From Chitinophagaceae bacterium (GTDB lineage: Bacteria > Bacteroidota > Bacteroidia > Chitinophagales > Chitinophagaceae), in the NCBI GenBank assembly GCA_004173235.1, contig SEAC01000002.1, positions 124,001 to 188,000 of the forward strand: a DNA stretch of 64,000 nt, given 5' to 3'. Below, piece after piece: positions 25,683-35,773 of the stretch. A model generated the notes under the pieces. The model was not told the DNA's origin. It did no database searches and worked only from the letters and a program-made list of their open reading frames with translations. The translations under genes and the position numbers were made by a program. Each line of letters starts with the position of its first letter. Position 1 is the stretch's first letter.

Positions 25683-28600
25683 AAAAAATCTTTTTCAAGC
25701 TGCCCCTGCCCATCAAGCTGATGCTGGTGGCCTTCATTCCGCTGATTCTTCTCGTGTTCTTCGCGATCCAGATCTTTCGCGAAAAAGGCGAGCGGATGGA
25801 CCTGCTGAGCAACTACCTGCGTTCGTCCAACCGCTCCGTGCACGTGAGCGGCCTGGTGGATGCGCTCCAGGCGGAACGCCGCTATGCCTTCGGCTATTCG
25901 CTGCGCCACGAATTTCGCAGCGAGCTCGTGAACCAGCGCGGTCGCACCGATGCGGCCGTGCAACAGTTGGTCGGCACCGACAGCAGCCTCGACGGACTTG
26001 CATCGTACACTTTTCTGGATAGCCTCAGCTCCATCCGCCGCCAGCTCGACGAAGACCTGCTGAGCCCGCCGATGGTGATGAACTATTATACGAACGCGAT
26101 CTTCCGCGTCAACGCGTTCAACAACGTGACGGCAGGCGGAAACCCGCTGCTGCGGCCGGTGAACGATGAACTCGTTGGCCAGAAGCTGCTTTCCGAAATG
26201 GTGACTTACCTCGGCATCCTCCGGGCATCCATCTATATGCAGATGCACCTGAAGCAGCTGAGCCCGTCGTCGGTGGAAGGCCTGCGTGGCGTGTACGACA
26301 TCTATAAAAGTTTCGAAAAGGAATTCGATCTGCGTGGATCCGATTCGGCGAAGAATGCGCTGCACCACCTGCAGAACCGTTCGCTGCTGCGTCCCACCAA
26401 TCAATACCTCGACACGATGTTCCTCGAAGGGCGCATCGACTCGGCCTACAGCGCCGAGCGCTGGTGGGATATCTCTGCCAACGCCGTCGACCAGCTCCGC
26501 TCGCTCCAGCGCGCTACCATGAGTATTGCCCAGCGCGGTGTGCAGGAACTGTACGACCACGAGAGCGACTCGCGCAACAACACGCTCATCTATCTCATCC
26601 TCGCCCTGCTGCTCGTAGCCTTCATCGTATCATCCGTCATCGTCAACATCAGCCGGCAGCTGAACGACCTCAACGATGCGGCCGTGCGCATTGCCCGTGG
26701 CGAAACCGGCGTGGAGGTGGAACAGGGCGCCGACGACGTTGTTGGAAGCCTTGCCAGCTCGGTGCGCGCCATCGACCGCTCCAATCAACAACTATCCATT
26801 GCCGCCGATGCCATTGGCAGCGGCAACTTCAACGTCGACGTACAAGCGCGCAGTGAAGCCGACGTGCTGGGCACCGCCGTGGTGCGCATGCGCGACGACC
26901 TGCAGCAATATGCCCGCGACAATGAAGACAAACTTTGGCAGGCCAGCGGTGTGGAACTGGTGAGCGACAGCCTGCGCGGCGACAAGGATCCGCGTGCCCT
27001 TGCCGAAGATGCGCTGAATGCCATTGCAGAATATTGCGGCGCCGCCGTAGGATTACTATATGTGCGTCAAAGCGAGCACCTCGAGCACCAGGCTTCGTAT
27101 GCAGTGGATGACGCCGACCGCGTGCCGCAGCGCATAGCCTTTGGCGAAACGCTCGTTGGCCAGGTGGCGCAAAAGCGGAAGCTGATGGTGCTGGCAAATG
27201 TTCCGGATAACTTCATCCGCGTGCGCACAGGCATCGGCGAGTCGGCCCCAACGCAGCTTGTGTTGCTGCCCCTCGTTTTCAACGACCGCACCGAAGGCGT
27301 GCTGGAACTGGGCTCGATGCAGGCCTTCGAGCCGCGCGTATTTGCGCTGCTGCAGCAACTGCAACCCGTTGTGGGTGTGGCGCTGCACACGGCCCGCAAC
27401 CGCGCACGCCTCCACGAACTGCTGCAGGAAACACAGGCGCAGGCCGAAGAACTGCAGGCGCAACACCAGGAACTGGAAAATATCAATGCCGAACTGGAAG
27501 CGCAGGCCGAAAAGCTCCAGGCATCCGAAGAGGAGCTGCGCGTGCAGCAGGAAGAGTTGATGGAAGCAAACCAGGAACTCGAAGAACGCTCGCGCCTGCT
27601 TGAAGAACGCAACACACTGATCGCGCAGCGCAACCGCGAGATCCAGCAAAAGGCGGAGGAACTGGCGGTGAGCACGCGCTACAAGTCGGAATTCCTTGCC
27701 AACATGAGCCACGAGTTGCGCACGCCGCTCAACTCGATCCTGCTTCTTTCCAGGCTGTTGTCGGAGAACAATGAAATGAACCTCAGTGGCGACCAGGTGG
27801 AATATGCACAGGTGATCCAAAGCTCTGGCCAGGGGCTGCTTGCGTTGATCGACGAGATCCTCGACCTGTCGAAAATCGAAGCCGGCAAGATGGAGCTCGA
27901 GTTCCTGCCGATGTCGCCCGCGGCAACCGTGCACGACCTTAAAGGAATGTTCGTGCCCATTGCGCAGGACAAAGGCCTCGCCTTCGAAGTGAATGTGGAT
28001 GCCACCCTGCCCGCGCAGGTGGAAACCGATAAAATGCGCCTCGAGCAGGTGCTGAAGAATCTCTTATCCAACGCACTGAAATTTACGACCGAAGGAAAGG
28101 TGTCGCTGAACGTGAGCTCCGGTGCGCCGGGGTATGTGCGCTTCGCCGTGAAGGATACGGGCATCGGCATCGCGCCCGAAAAACAGGCGCTGGTGTTCGA
28201 AGCCTTCCGGCAGGCGGATGGATCTACGCGCCGCAAGTTTGGCGGCACCGGTCTCGGGCTATCCATCAGCCGCGAGCTGACGCGCCTGCTAGGTGGCGAG
28301 CTGCAGTTGGAGAGCGAGCCGGGCAAGGGCAGTACCTTCTTCTTCGAATTGCCGATGACGCGTCAGATAGCGGAAGCGGCTGCAGGCCCGCCGCCGGCTG
28401 CGCTTCCCACGCGCCCCGAGCCGCCCGCGCAACCTGTGCCGGCCGCAGGTGCGGCGGAACCCGCTGCGGGCGCGATTCCTGCCAAGCGTCCCAACAATCT
28501 CGAAGTGCCTGCGCCCGTTCCGGATGACCGGGACACAGCATCGCCCGGCGAAGCAACCATCCTTATCATCGAAGACGATACGCATTTTGCGAAGGCGCTC

Positions 28601-29716
28601 CTGGACTTCACACGCAAGCAGGGCTACAAGGGCCTCGTGGCGGTGCGCGGCGACGAAGGCATCGAGCTCGCCCGTCACTACCTGCCCAAAGGCATTCTGC
28701 TCGACATCCAGCTGCCGGTGAAAGATGGCTGGGAGGTGATGGATGCGCTCAAGCAGGATCCGCACACGCGTCCCATTCCCGTACACATGATGTCGTCGCT
28801 GGAAGCGCGCCGCGAAAGCCGCATGAAGGGTGCCATCGATTTCATCAACAAGCCGATGGCATTTGAGCAGATGCAGGAAGTGTTTCGCCGCATCGAAGAA
28901 GTGGTGAGCAAAGAGAATAAGAAAGTGCTCATCGTGGAAGAGAACACACGCCATGCGCAGGCACTTGCCTACTTCCTCGAAACATTCAACGTGAATGCGC
29001 AGATATCCGGCTCCGTGCAGGATTCGGGCGTAGCATTGCAGCGCGAAGACGTGGACTGCGTTATTCTCGATATGGGGGTGCCCGATCCGCATGCATACGA
29101 AACACTCGAGTCGCTGAAACAAAAGGCCGGTCTCGAAAGCCTGCCCATCATCGTATTTACCGGCCGCAGCCTTTCGCGCAACGAAGAACTGCGTATCAAG
29201 CAATACGCCGATTCGATCGTGGTGAAGACCGCGCATTCGTACCAGCGCATCCTCGACGAAGTTTCGCTCTTCCTTCACCTTGTAGAGGAGCAGGACGATA
29301 AGCCGCGCAAGAAGCGAAAGCTGGGCGCGATGAGCGAAGTGCTGGAGGGAAAAAAGATCCTCATTGCCGACGATGATGTGCGCAATATCTTTTCATTATC
29401 GAAGGCCCTTGAACCACATGGCATGGAAGTGTTGTCGGCCACCGATGGCCGCGAGGCGCTGCAGCAGCTGGAGGCGCATCCTGATATTGACGTTGCGCTG
29501 ATGGACATCATGATGCCCGAGATGGATGGCTACCAGGCGATGCAGGAGATCCGCCGCAGGCCCGAGTTCCGCAACCTGCCTATCATCGCCGTTACAGCAA
29601 AGGCAATGAGCGGCGATCGCGAAAAATGCATCCAGGCCGGCGCTTCCGACTACATCTCCAAACCGGTGGATGTGGACCAGTTGCTTTCGCTGCTGCGGGT
29701 ATGGTTGTATGAATAA
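25679..29716 (+). CDS. Large hybrid sensor kinase (NIT-like sensor, HAMP, GAF, HisKA, HATPase, three REC domains)
   Basis: TM segments; KSEFLANMSHELRTPLNSI; GGTGLGLSISRELTRLLGG; three REC segments; 4-nt overlap with upstream gene. Confidence 0.93.
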   Translation: MKKIFFKLPLPIKLMLVAFIPLILLVFFAIQIFREKGERMDLLSNYLRSSNRSVHVSGLVDALQAERRYAFGYSLRHEFRSELVNQRGRTDAAVQQLVGTDSSLDGLASYTFLDSLSSIRRQLDEDLLSPPMVMNYYTNAIFRVNAFNNVTAGGNPLLRPVNDELVGQKLLSEMVTYLGILRASIYMQMHLKQLSPSSVEGLRGVYDIYKSFEKEFDLRGSDSAKNALHHLQNRSLLRPTNQYLDTMFLEGRIDSAYSAERWWDISANAVDQLRSLQRATMSIAQRGVQELYDHESDSRNNTLIYLILALLLVAFIVSSVIVNISRQLNDLNDAAVRIARGETGVEVEQGADDVVGSLASSVRAIDRSNQQLSIAADAIGSGNFNVDVQARSEADVLGTAVVRMRDDLQQYARDNEDKLWQASGVELVSDSLRGDKDPRALAEDALNAIAEYCGAAVGLLYVRQSEHLEHQASYAVDDADRVPQRIAFGETLVGQVAQKRKLMVLANVPDNFIRVRTGIGESAPTQLVLLPLVFNDRTEGVLELGSMQAFEPRVFALLQQLQPVVGVALHTARNRARLHELLQETQAQAEELQAQHQELENINAELEAQAEKLQASEEELRVQQEELMEANQELEERSRLLEERNTLIAQRNREIQQKAEELAVSTRYKSEFLANMSHELRTPLNSILLLSRLLSENNEMNLSGDQVEYAQVIQSSGQGLLALIDEILDLSKIEAGKMELEFLPMSPAATVHDLKGMFVPIAQDKGLAFEVNVDATLPAQVETDKMRLEQVLKNLLSNALKFTTEGKVSLNVSSGAPGYVRFAVKDTGIGIAPEKQALVFEAFRQADGSTRRKFGGTGLGLSISRELTRLLGGELQLESEPGKGSTFFFELPMTRQIAEAAAGPPPAALPTRPEPPAQPVPAAGAAEPAAGAIPAKRPNNLEVPAPVPDDRDTASPGEATILIIEDDTHFAKALLDFTRKQGYKGLVAVRGDEGIELARHYLPKGILLDIQLPVKDGWEVMDALKQDPHTRPIPVHMMSSLEARRESRMKGAIDFINKPMAFEQMQEVFRRIEEVVSKENKKVLIVEENTRHAQALAYFLETFNVNAQISGSVQDSGVALQREDVDCVILDMGVPDPHAYETLESLKQKAGLESLPIIVFTGRSLSRNEELRIKQYADSIVVKTAHSYQRILDEVSLFLHLVEEQDDKPRKKRKLGAMSEVLEGKKILIADDDVRNIFSLSKALEPHGMEVLSATDGREALQQLEAHPDIDVALMDIMMPEMDGYQAMQEIRRRPEFRNLPIIAVTAKAMSGDREKCIQAGASDYISKPVDVDQLLSLLRVWLYE

Positions 29717-29789
29717 GGGTTGAGGGGTTGAGGAGTTGGCGCGACAAACGACAAACCACAAACAACAAACGACGAAGTCAAAGTACAGC

Positions 29790-30152
29790 ATGGAGATACT
29801 GATCATAGACGATGAGCCACGCAACATCTTTGCGCTGCGGGCGGTGCTGAAGGCGCGCGGGTTCAACGTGCAGGCCGCGGCATCGGCGCAGGAAGGCATA
29901 GATCGCCTGCGCACGGATGGCAGCATTTCGGTGGTGCTGCTCGACATGATGATGCCCGAGATGGATGGCACCGAAGCGCTCGCACGCATACGCGCCGACG
30001 AACAGTTGCGCAAGCTTCCCGTCATAGCCGTCACTGCGCAGGCCATGACCGGCGACCGCGAACGCATGCTCAGCGCCGGCGCCGACGAATACATCTCCAA
30101 ACCCGTTGACGTGGACCGCCTCATACAGCTCCTCCAACGCTTCGCCGGATGA
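29790..30152 (+). CDS. Single-domain response regulator
   Basis: MEILIIDDEPRNIFALRAVL...VVLLDMMMPEMDG...VTAQAMTG...SKPVD. Confidence 0.93.
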   Translation: MEILIIDDEPRNIFALRAVLKARGFNVQAAASAQEGIDRLRTDGSISVVLLDMMMPEMDGTEALARIRADEQLRKLPVIAVTAQAMTGDRERMLSAGADEYISKPVDVDRLIQLLQRFAG

Positions 30153-30198
30153 AAGCTTCTGCAAACCTCATACAGTACAAGCTGGTAGGTCCTGTTAC

Positions 30199-30238
30199 CA
30201 ATGAACCAATGAACCAATAAACCAGTAAACCAATAACC
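30199..30238. repeat. 8-bp-period tract (CAATGAAC family)
   Basis: ccaatgaaccaatgaaccaataaaccagtaaaccaataac, same motif as 20538-20577. Confidence 0.8.
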
Positions 30239-30252
30239 CGCTTCTTTCACCT

Positions 30253-31065
30253 ATGATCAGAGACGCTGAACTTGACCTGCTGCTGAACGACCTGCTGGAG
30301 TTGTATGGATACGACTTCGCAGAGTACGCACGCGCATCGCTCAAGCGGCGCATCAACCGGCTGGTGTCCATCGACCGGTTTCCTTCGTTTGCTGAATTCC
30401 GCTACCGCCTCCGCAACGATGCCAGCTACTTTCCGCGCTTCGTGGAAGAAGTTACGGTCAACGTGACCGAGATGTTCCGCGATCCCGCATTCTTCAAAGT
30501 GCTGCGAAATGAAGTGCTGAAGGTGCTTGCCACGTACCCGCTCATTCGCATCTGGCACGCGGGCTGCGCCACTGGCGAAGAAGTGTATTCGATGGCCATC
30601 CTGCTAAAAGAAGCCAACCTGCTGCACAAGTCTTTACTCTATGCCACCGACCTCAACCCCGATGCGCTCGAGCGCGCACGCAAGGGCATCTACCCGCTGG
30701 CAAATATGAAGCTCCATTCGGAGAACTACCTCAACTCCGGCGGCACGGAGGACTTTTCGCGCTACTACACGGCGCGTTACGACTGGGCCACATTCGACAA
30801 AGAACTTTCGAGCAAGATGATCTTCGCCACGCACAACCTCGTTTCCGACCGCTCGTTCAACGAATTCCAGCTGATCCTTTGCCGCAACGTGATGATCTAC
30901 TTCGACAAGCCCTTGCAGGATCGCGTGCTGCAGCTTTTTGAGCAAAGCCTGGAGCCATTGGGATTTTTATGCCTCGGCAGCAAGGAGAACCTCCGCTTTT
31001 CATCGGTGGCACAGCATTTTACGGTATGGGGCAAAGAAAAGATATGGCGGAAAACAGGATCGTAA
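30253..31065 (+). CDS. cheR: CheR-family protein methyltransferase
   Basis: VTEMFRDPAFFKVLR, RIWHAGCATGEEVYSMAILL, FQLILCRNVMIYFDK. Confidence 0.95.
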   Translation: MIRDAELDLLLNDLLELYGYDFAEYARASLKRRINRLVSIDRFPSFAEFRYRLRNDASYFPRFVEEVTVNVTEMFRDPAFFKVLRNEVLKVLATYPLIRIWHAGCATGEEVYSMAILLKEANLLHKSLLYATDLNPDALERARKGIYPLANMKLHSENYLNSGGTEDFSRYYTARYDWATFDKELSSKMIFATHNLVSDRSFNEFQLILCRNVMIYFDKPLQDRVLQLFEQSLEPLGFLCLGSKENLRFSSVAQHFTVWGKEKIWRKTGS

Positions 31066-31610
31066 AACTGCTCGTGATCGGCGGATCGGCCGGCAGCCTC
31101 GAAGTGCTGCTGCAGCTGCTTCCGCGCCTGCGCAGCGACCTGCCTATCCCCGTGCTCATCGTGGTGCACCGCAAGAGCTCCGAATCGGTGCTTCCCCAAC
31201 TGCTTGCCGACCGCACGCCCCTTCCGGTGAAAGAAGCCGAAGACAAGGAGCCCATGCATCCCGGGACCATCTACGTTGCCCCTGCAGACTATCACACCCT
31301 CGTCGAATCCGACGGCACGCTTTCGCTCGATTGCTCGGAGAAAGTGAACTGGAGCCGGCCCAGCATCGATGTTACTTTCGAAACTGCTGCGGACGTATAC
31401 GGAACCGGCGTAACGGGCCTGCTGCTTTCGGGCGCCAACCACGACGGGGTGGACGGGCTGCGCAGGATACAGGCGAACGGCGGAATAATCTGGGCGCAGG
31501 ATCCGGCGACGGCACAGATCGCCTATATGCCACAGGGCGCGCTCGACGAGCTCAAGCTCGATGCCGTGCTCACGCCCGATGCAATGGCGGAAGCCGTGAA
31601 TGCACTCTGA
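31044..31610 (+). CDS. cheB: CheB-type methylesterase without receiver domain
   Basis: VIGGSAGSLEVLLQLLPRL; TIYVAPADYHTLVE; TGLLLSGANHDGVDGL; overlaps cheR by 22 nt. Confidence 0.93.
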   Translation: MAENRIVKLLVIGGSAGSLEVLLQLLPRLRSDLPIPVLIVVHRKSSESVLPQLLADRTPLPVKEAEDKEPMHPGTIYVAPADYHTLVESDGTLSLDCSEKVNWSRPSIDVTFETAADVYGTGVTGLLLSGANHDGVDGLRRIQANGGIIWAQDPATAQIAYMPQGALDELKLDAVLTPDAMAEAVNAL

Positions 31611-31624
31611 TCTTAACCGTATTT

Positions 31625-33805
31625 CTACTGGAGCGGAAAGGTGATGCAGATGGAGCAGCCTTCCTGCTCGGCGGTGCGGATGTGCATGCTTCCTTTGAAG
31701 ACCTCGATGCGGTTCTTCATGTTGTGCAGTCCCAGGCCCGAGCGTTTTTGCTGGAGGTCGAAGCCTACGCCATCGTCGGCGATGCAGATGCGCACGCTGG
31801 CTTCGGTTGCGGTGATCTCCACCGACACACGCGTGGCGCGGGCATGTTTCACAATGTTATTGAGCTGTTCCTGCAAAATGCGATAGATGGTAAGCTGGAG
31901 ACCGCTTTCGATCTTTTCCGCAGCGGCGTCGAAGGTGAATTCCATCGCAAACAGCTGCAGTGCGCGGTACTGGTCAATCAACTCGTCGAGGGTGGCGCGC
32001 AGGCCTATGTCGTACAGCACCGGAGTGACCAGCGCTTTCGACAGGTTCCGGATCTCGGTGATGGCGCGTTGCAGCAGCGCGGCGCTTTTGTTGGCAAAGG
32101 CCTCTCGTTGCTCGGGGTAGTAGCCGATGTTTTCGATGTATAGCTTTGTAGTGGTGAGGATCTGGTTCACGTTGTCGTGCAGCTCCTTGCCGATCTCGCT
32201 GCGCTCTTTTTCCTGCGTGTTGATGATGGTGCGTGCGATGGCGCGTTGCGCCGTGATCTTTTCTTCCAGCACCTTTTGCTCGAGCGCCAGCTTCTCCGTT
32301 ACGTCGTTTGCATTCACCAGCACATGATAGCCATCGTCGAGGTAGATGCCGTGCGTGGTGAGTTCCACCGAGATGATCGTGCCGTCTTTGGTCATATGCT
32401 GCGAGATGTTCTGCATGCGGCCCGCCGGCATGAAGTCGCCGGTAAGCATTGCCAGCACGCGCTCGCGCTCTTCGGGTGGCTGCAGGTCGATCACGGTCAT
32501 GGCCAAAAACTCCTCGCGTGTGTATCCATAATGATCAAGGGCCGCGTCGTTCACTTCCACAAAGCGAAGGTCGCCACGCCGGAAGATCCATTTCGGCTCC
32601 GGGCTTTGGTAAAACAGCAGGCGGTACTTTTCTTCCGACAAGAGTATCGCTTCTTCCGACTCGGTGCGCTGCGTAATGTCGCGGAGGTTGATCACGATCG
32701 ACTCGATGTCGGGGTCGGAGAGGTGATTGGTGAGCGTTGCCTCTACCCAGCGATAGGTGCCGTCCTTGAGGCGATAGCGAAACGGCGGCAGCAGCACCTG
32801 CGGTACCGTATTTATACGGATTCCTTTTTCGATGACGTTCGCATAGTCGGCCGGGTGAATGCCTTCAAACCCGAGCACGCCCATCACTTCGTCGGGATCG
32901 TAGCCACCAAGGAAGAATGCGTTCGGACTCACATACTTGATGATGAAGTTGCCGTCGAGCAGTAGCACCACGTCGAGGCCCGATTGCACCATGGCGCGGA
33001 AGCGGCGTTCACCGCGGCGCAACTGGAGCTCCGATTCGGTCTGGCTGGTCACATCGTGCACGGCGCCGATCATACGGAGGGGCTTCCCGTCGGCATCACG
33101 AATGATGACCGCCCGGTCGTTGACGTACATCACGGCCCCGTCGGGGCGCACGAACCGGTATTGGTTCTCCCAGAACGACTGGCCGGGATCTGCCAATGCG
33201 GCCTGCTGGTGTTGCAGCACGCGCTCGCGGTCGTCGGGATGCAGGTTCCGGCGCCATACATCGTTCACGTTCGACTCCGGGACGTCGAAGCCCAGTACAC
33301 GTGTGAACGAGTTGTTGATGTAGATATCGTTCGTTTCGAGGTTCCAGTCCCAAAGCACATCGCTCGTGGCCTGCGACACAAACTGGTAGCGCTCGTACAG
33401 TTCTTTATAGCGCTTTTCGCTTTCAATGAGGCGGCGCGTTTTTTCGATCCGATCCGTAGCGTCGTGCAGGAAGCCAAACGCACCGGACGTATGTGTGTTC
33501 TGAAAGTGCGGCACCAGTGTCACCTGTGCAAGCTTGCGGCCCGCCGGTGTTTCGAATGCGATGTACCCGGTGTCCGGCATGCCCTGCAGGGTCCTGTTGA
33601 GGAGGCGGGTGGCCCCTTCCTGCTCGGAAGGCAAAGCAAGATGCGGAAAGTAATATCCTTTCAGGTCGTCTTCGCTGCGACCGAGAAAGCGCGTCATCAG
33701 CTCATTGCACGCAACGATGCAACCGCGCATGTCGGTTTGAAAAAAGATCCGCTGCTGTGGCAGCGAGATCAGTGTTTCCGGATCCTGGAGCAATGGGTCG
33801 AGCAT
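31625..33805 (-). CDS. Multi-PAS sensor histidine kinase (HisKA_3/NarX type)
   Basis: Repeated PAS/PAC; EKERSEIGKELHDNVNQILTTTKLYIENI; ADDGVGFDLQQKRSGLGLHNMKNRIEV. Confidence 0.94.
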   Translation of the reverse strand: MLDPLLQDPETLISLPQQRIFFQTDMRGCIVACNELMTRFLGRSEDDLKGYYFPHLALPSEQEGATRLLNRTLQGMPDTGYIAFETPAGRKLAQVTLVPHFQNTHTSGAFGFLHDATDRIEKTRRLIESEKRYKELYERYQFVSQATSDVLWDWNLETNDIYINNSFTRVLGFDVPESNVNDVWRRNLHPDDRERVLQHQQAALADPGQSFWENQYRFVRPDGAVMYVNDRAVIIRDADGKPLRMIGAVHDVTSQTESELQLRRGERRFRAMVQSGLDVVLLLDGNFIIKYVSPNAFFLGGYDPDEVMGVLGFEGIHPADYANVIEKGIRINTVPQVLLPPFRYRLKDGTYRWVEATLTNHLSDPDIESIVINLRDITQRTESEEAILLSEEKYRLLFYQSPEPKWIFRRGDLRFVEVNDAALDHYGYTREEFLAMTVIDLQPPEERERVLAMLTGDFMPAGRMQNISQHMTKDGTIISVELTTHGIYLDDGYHVLVNANDVTEKLALEQKVLEEKITAQRAIARTIINTQEKERSEIGKELHDNVNQILTTTKLYIENIGYYPEQREAFANKSAALLQRAITEIRNLSKALVTPVLYDIGLRATLDELIDQYRALQLFAMEFTFDAAAEKIESGLQLTIYRILQEQLNNIVKHARATRVSVEITATEASVRICIADDGVGFDLQQKRSGLGLHNMKNRIEVFKGSMHIRTAEQEGCSICITFPLQ

Positions 33806-33857
33806 GCAAGCAGCCTTACTAGCTGTGTTAGTGGGCGGGGAAAATTACGAAATAATA

Positions 33858-33906
33858 GGGTAATGGGGTGATGTGGTAATGTGGTGATGGGGTGATGGGG
33901 TAATAT
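33858..33906. repeat. 8-bp-period tract (GGGTAATG/GGGTGATG)
   Basis: gggtaatg gggtgatg tggtaatg tggtgatg gggtgatg gggtaat. Confidence 0.8.
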
Positions 33907-33959
33907 GCTATTTAGGCGACGAAACCACCAACCACAAACCACCAACCACAAACTCAAAG

Positions 33960-35627
33960 CTACTCATACCCCTGCTCGTGCACGCTCTTCACGGCACGGC
34001 CGGAGGGATCGTTCATTTTCTTGAACGCCTCATCCCACTCCAGCGCGATGGCGGTGCTGCATGCAACCGACGGTTCGGAAGGAACGCAACGTGCGGCCTC
34101 GTCGCCGGGGAAGTGCTCGGCGAAGATGCTGCGGTAGAAGTATTCTTCCTTCGACCGCGGCGTGTTGACCGGGAAGCGGAAGGCCGCATTGGCCAACTGC
34201 TCGTCGCTCACCTGCTCGGAGGTTACCTGCTTCAGCGTATCGATCCAGCTATATCCCACGCCATCGGAAAATTGTTCTTTCTGGCGCCAGGCCACTTCGG
34301 CAGGCAGGTAATCTTCGAATGCTTTGCGCAGGATCCACTTTTCGATCTTGCCGTTGCCGCTCATTTTGTCTTTGGGGTTGCAGCGCATCGCCACATCCAT
34401 GAACTCTTTGTCGAGGAACGGCACGCGGCCTTCAACGCCCCAGGCAGCCAGCGATTTGTTGGCGCGGAGGCAGTCGTACAGGTGCAGCTTCGAAAGCTTG
34501 CGTGCGGTTTCTTCGTGGAAGGCCTGCGCATTCGGCGCCTTGTGGAAATACAGGTAGCCGCCAAACAGCTCGTCGGAGCCTTCTCCCGTAAGCACCATCT
34601 TCACGCCCATCGATTTGATGACGCGCGCCAGCAGGTACATCGGTGTGGATGCACGGATGGTAGTGACGTCGTAGGTTTCGATATGATAGATCACATCGCG
34701 GATGGCGTCGAGGCCTTCCTGGATGGTGAAGTTCACTTCGTGGTGAACGGTGCCGATATGCGTGGCCACTTTGCGGGCGGCAATGAGATCGGGCGAGTCT
34801 TTCAGTCCCACAGCAAAGGAGTGGAGTTGCGGCCACCACGCATCTTTCAGGTCTTCGGTCTCCACGCGGCGCGCGGCAAACTTCTTGGCGATCGCGGAGA
34901 TCACCGAGGAGTCGAGGCCGCCCGACAGCAGCACACCATACGGAACGTCGGACATCAGCTGGCGGTGCACGGCTTCTTCGAGGGCCTTCTTGACGGCTTC
35001 GATGTCGGTCTCATTGTTCTTCACGTCGTCGAACTCCGTCCACTCGCGCTCATACCACTTCACGGGCTTGCCGTCGCGGCTGTCGAGGTAATGGCCCGGC
35101 GGAAATTCCTGGATCCTCGTGCACACGCCCGCGAGCGCCTTCAGCTCGGAAGCAACGTAGAACGTGCCCCACTCGTCCCAGCCCATATACAGCGGGATGA
35201 TGCCCATGTGGTCGCGCGCGATGAGGTACGTATCGTTGTTGTGGTTATACAGTGCAAACGCGAAGATGCCGTTGAGGTCTTCGAGGAAGGCATTGCCTTT
35301 TTCCTGGTAAAGCGCGAGGATCACTTCGCAATCGGATTGCGTTTGAAAAGCGTAAGGCTCCTTCAGTTTCTTCTTCAGCTCGCGGTGGTTATAGATCTCG
35401 CCATTCACGGCGAGCGCAAGGGCGCCATCGGGGCTCAACAGCGGCTGCTTGCCCGATGTGGGGTCAACGATGGAGAGGCGCTCGTGCACCAGGATCGATT
35501 TATCGCAAACGAAGATCCCCGACCAGTCCGGGCCGCGGTGCCGCTGGCGGCGCGACATATTCAGGGCCTGGGGCCGCAGTTCTTCTGCTTTCTTTTTTAG
35601 GTCGAACACACCTACGATTCCGCACAT
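33960..35627 (-). CDS. asnB: Asparagine synthetase B (glutamine-hydrolysing)
   Basis: MCGIVGVFDLKKK N-terminal Cys; LLSGGLDSSVISAIAKK; EGRVPFLDKEFMDVAM. Confidence 0.96.
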   Translation of the reverse strand: MCGIVGVFDLKKKAEELRPQALNMSRRQRHRGPDWSGIFVCDKSILVHERLSIVDPTSGKQPLLSPDGALALAVNGEIYNHRELKKKLKEPYAFQTQSDCEVILALYQEKGNAFLEDLNGIFAFALYNHNNDTYLIARDHMGIIPLYMGWDEWGTFYVASELKALAGVCTRIQEFPPGHYLDSRDGKPVKWYEREWTEFDDVKNNETDIEAVKKALEEAVHRQLMSDVPYGVLLSGGLDSSVISAIAKKFAARRVETEDLKDAWWPQLHSFAVGLKDSPDLIAARKVATHIGTVHHEVNFTIQEGLDAIRDVIYHIETYDVTTIRASTPMYLLARVIKSMGVKMVLTGEGSDELFGGYLYFHKAPNAQAFHEETARKLSKLHLYDCLRANKSLAAWGVEGRVPFLDKEFMDVAMRCNPKDKMSGNGKIEKWILRKAFEDYLPAEVAWRQKEQFSDGVGYSWIDTLKQVTSEQVSDEQLANAAFRFPVNTPRSKEEYFYRSIFAEHFPGDEAARCVPSEPSVACSTAIALEWDEAFKKMNDPSGRAVKSVHEQGYE

Positions 35628-35647
35628 AAGTTTCCGTTTTGATATAT

Positions 35648-35681
35648 AAAAAGAATGCTTGCCCGTTGGCGGGACAAGCAT
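35648..35681 (-). terminator. Terminator/attenuator-like hairpin about 20 nt upstream of asnB
   Basis: Minus strand ATGCTTGTCCCG-CCAA-CGGGCAAGCAT followed by TCTTTTT. Confidence 0.65.
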
Positions 35682-35773
35682 CGTATGAGTCAAATATAGA
35701 TCAAAAATCGCTGAGGTGGAGACGTTGGGGAAGCCTGAAGTCCGGTCCCGGGCATCCGCAAGCAGGTGGGGAT

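Noticed and set aside
33978-35600. 540-aa + strand ORF
   Set aside because: Antisense to asnB
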